From Paralcaligenes sp. KSB-10 (GTDB taxonomy: Bacteria > Pseudomonadota > Gammaproteobacteria > Burkholderiales > Burkholderiaceae_B): a DNA stretch of 64,000 nt. Under the pieces are notes generated by a model. That model was not told where the DNA came from, ran no database searches, and saw only the letters and a list, made by a program, of their open reading frames with translations. Shown piece by piece: positions 63,937 through 64,000 of this stretch. Every line of letters starts with the position of its first letter. Positions within the stretch are counted from its first letter, which is position 1. The stretch lies in contig NZ_CP089848.1 in NCBI RefSeq assembly GCF_021266465.1, positions 992,001 to 1,056,000 on the forward strand, given 5' to 3'. The position numbers and the translations under genes were made by a program.

Positions 63937-64000
63937 ATGAAGCAAACCGATTTCCAGCGACGCCAGTTCCTGCTTGGAGCCGCAGCCGTGATGACCGCTC
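63937..64000 (+). CDS. Tat-exported protein (partial, runs off the window)
   Basis: The first 21 codons are visible: MKQTDFQRRQFLLGAAAVMT. The twin-arginine motif QRRQFLLG followed by a hydrophobic stretch marks a Tat signal, so the mature protein is exported folded. A good ribosome site (GGAGAG) precedes the ATG. The identity of the mature part lies beyond the window; Bug-type binding proteins and redox enzymes both use such signals. Confidence 0.7.
   Translation, partial: MKQTDFQRRQFLLGAAAVMTA

Noticed and set aside
1-64000. Search for tRNA, rRNA, CRISPR, transposase and integrase genes
   Set aside because: None seen. The only structural RNA is tmRNA; the island-like region has no recognisable mobility gene inside the window.

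Overview
The window looks like a chromosomal segment of a betaproteobacterium of the family Alcaligenaceae (Bordetella/Achromobacter/Pusillimonas relatives). The evidence is the gyrA-serC-pheA-hisC-tyrA-aroA-cmk-rpsA-ihfB-lapA order, the Bordetella-type short OmpA beside ubiG and gph, a tmRNA whose tag reads ANDERFALAA, and orphan Bug/TctC-type binding proteins. The genus cannot be fixed from the sequence alone.

Layout. 1-11.7 kb (minus): a tightly packed housekeeping run from gyrA through aromatic amino acid, serine and histidine biosynthesis genes to cmk, rpsA, ihfB and a partial lapA, with several 1-8 nt overlaps. 11.7-18.9 kb: ompA, ubiG and gph (plus), then a trypsin-like serine protease autotransporter, lipA and a cupin (minus). 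18.87-19.24 kb: ssrA (tmRNA). 19.3-34.6 kb: an accessory-looking block that starts with a LysR remnant directly behind the tmRNA 3' end. It holds a copper-flavoured set (Met-rich secreted protein, cytochrome c, a 5'-truncated cupredoxin, a response regulator/sensor kinase pair), a TolC/MFP/RND heavy-metal efflux operon, chromate genes chrB-chrA, a DUF1275 membrane protein and small secreted proteins. Two copies of a ~135 bp segment flank the efflux and chromate genes.

34.7-40.6 kb: a small HTH protein and a NYN/OST-HTH RNA-binding-type protein, then a purine-nitrogen group (ureidoglycolate lyase, allantoicase, dctA and an FCD-GntR regulator with two matching operator palindromes) and a yeast-type cytosine deaminase. 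40.6-50.3 kb: a catabolic group with a TRAP-type binding protein, two LigI-like amidohydrolases, an MFS carrier, two LysR regulators (one with two HTH domains), galD and galB for 4-oxalomesaconate processing, and a Bug binding protein. No ring-cleavage dioxygenase or aldolase is present in the window. 50.4-52.8 kb: an exported argininosuccinate-lyase-like protein and an arylamine N-acetyltransferase. 52.8-59.9 kb: a sugar-acid-type catabolic operon (FCD regulator, Bug protein, two enolase-superfamily enzymes, a fumarylacetoacetase-family hydrolase, a D-2-hydroxyacid dehydrogenase and an SDR), in which two of the oxidoreductases lack textbook catalytic residues. 60.2-64 kb: a KgtP-like MFS carrier, a canonical SDR, a DMT-family transporter and the start of a Tat-exported protein.

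The genes suggest a soil or water generalist. The conserved core is on the left. The right two thirds hold metal resistance and modular catabolic clusters, each with its own regulator, uptake binding protein and enzymes. I saw no CRISPR array, tRNA, rRNA, integrase, transposase or phage genes.
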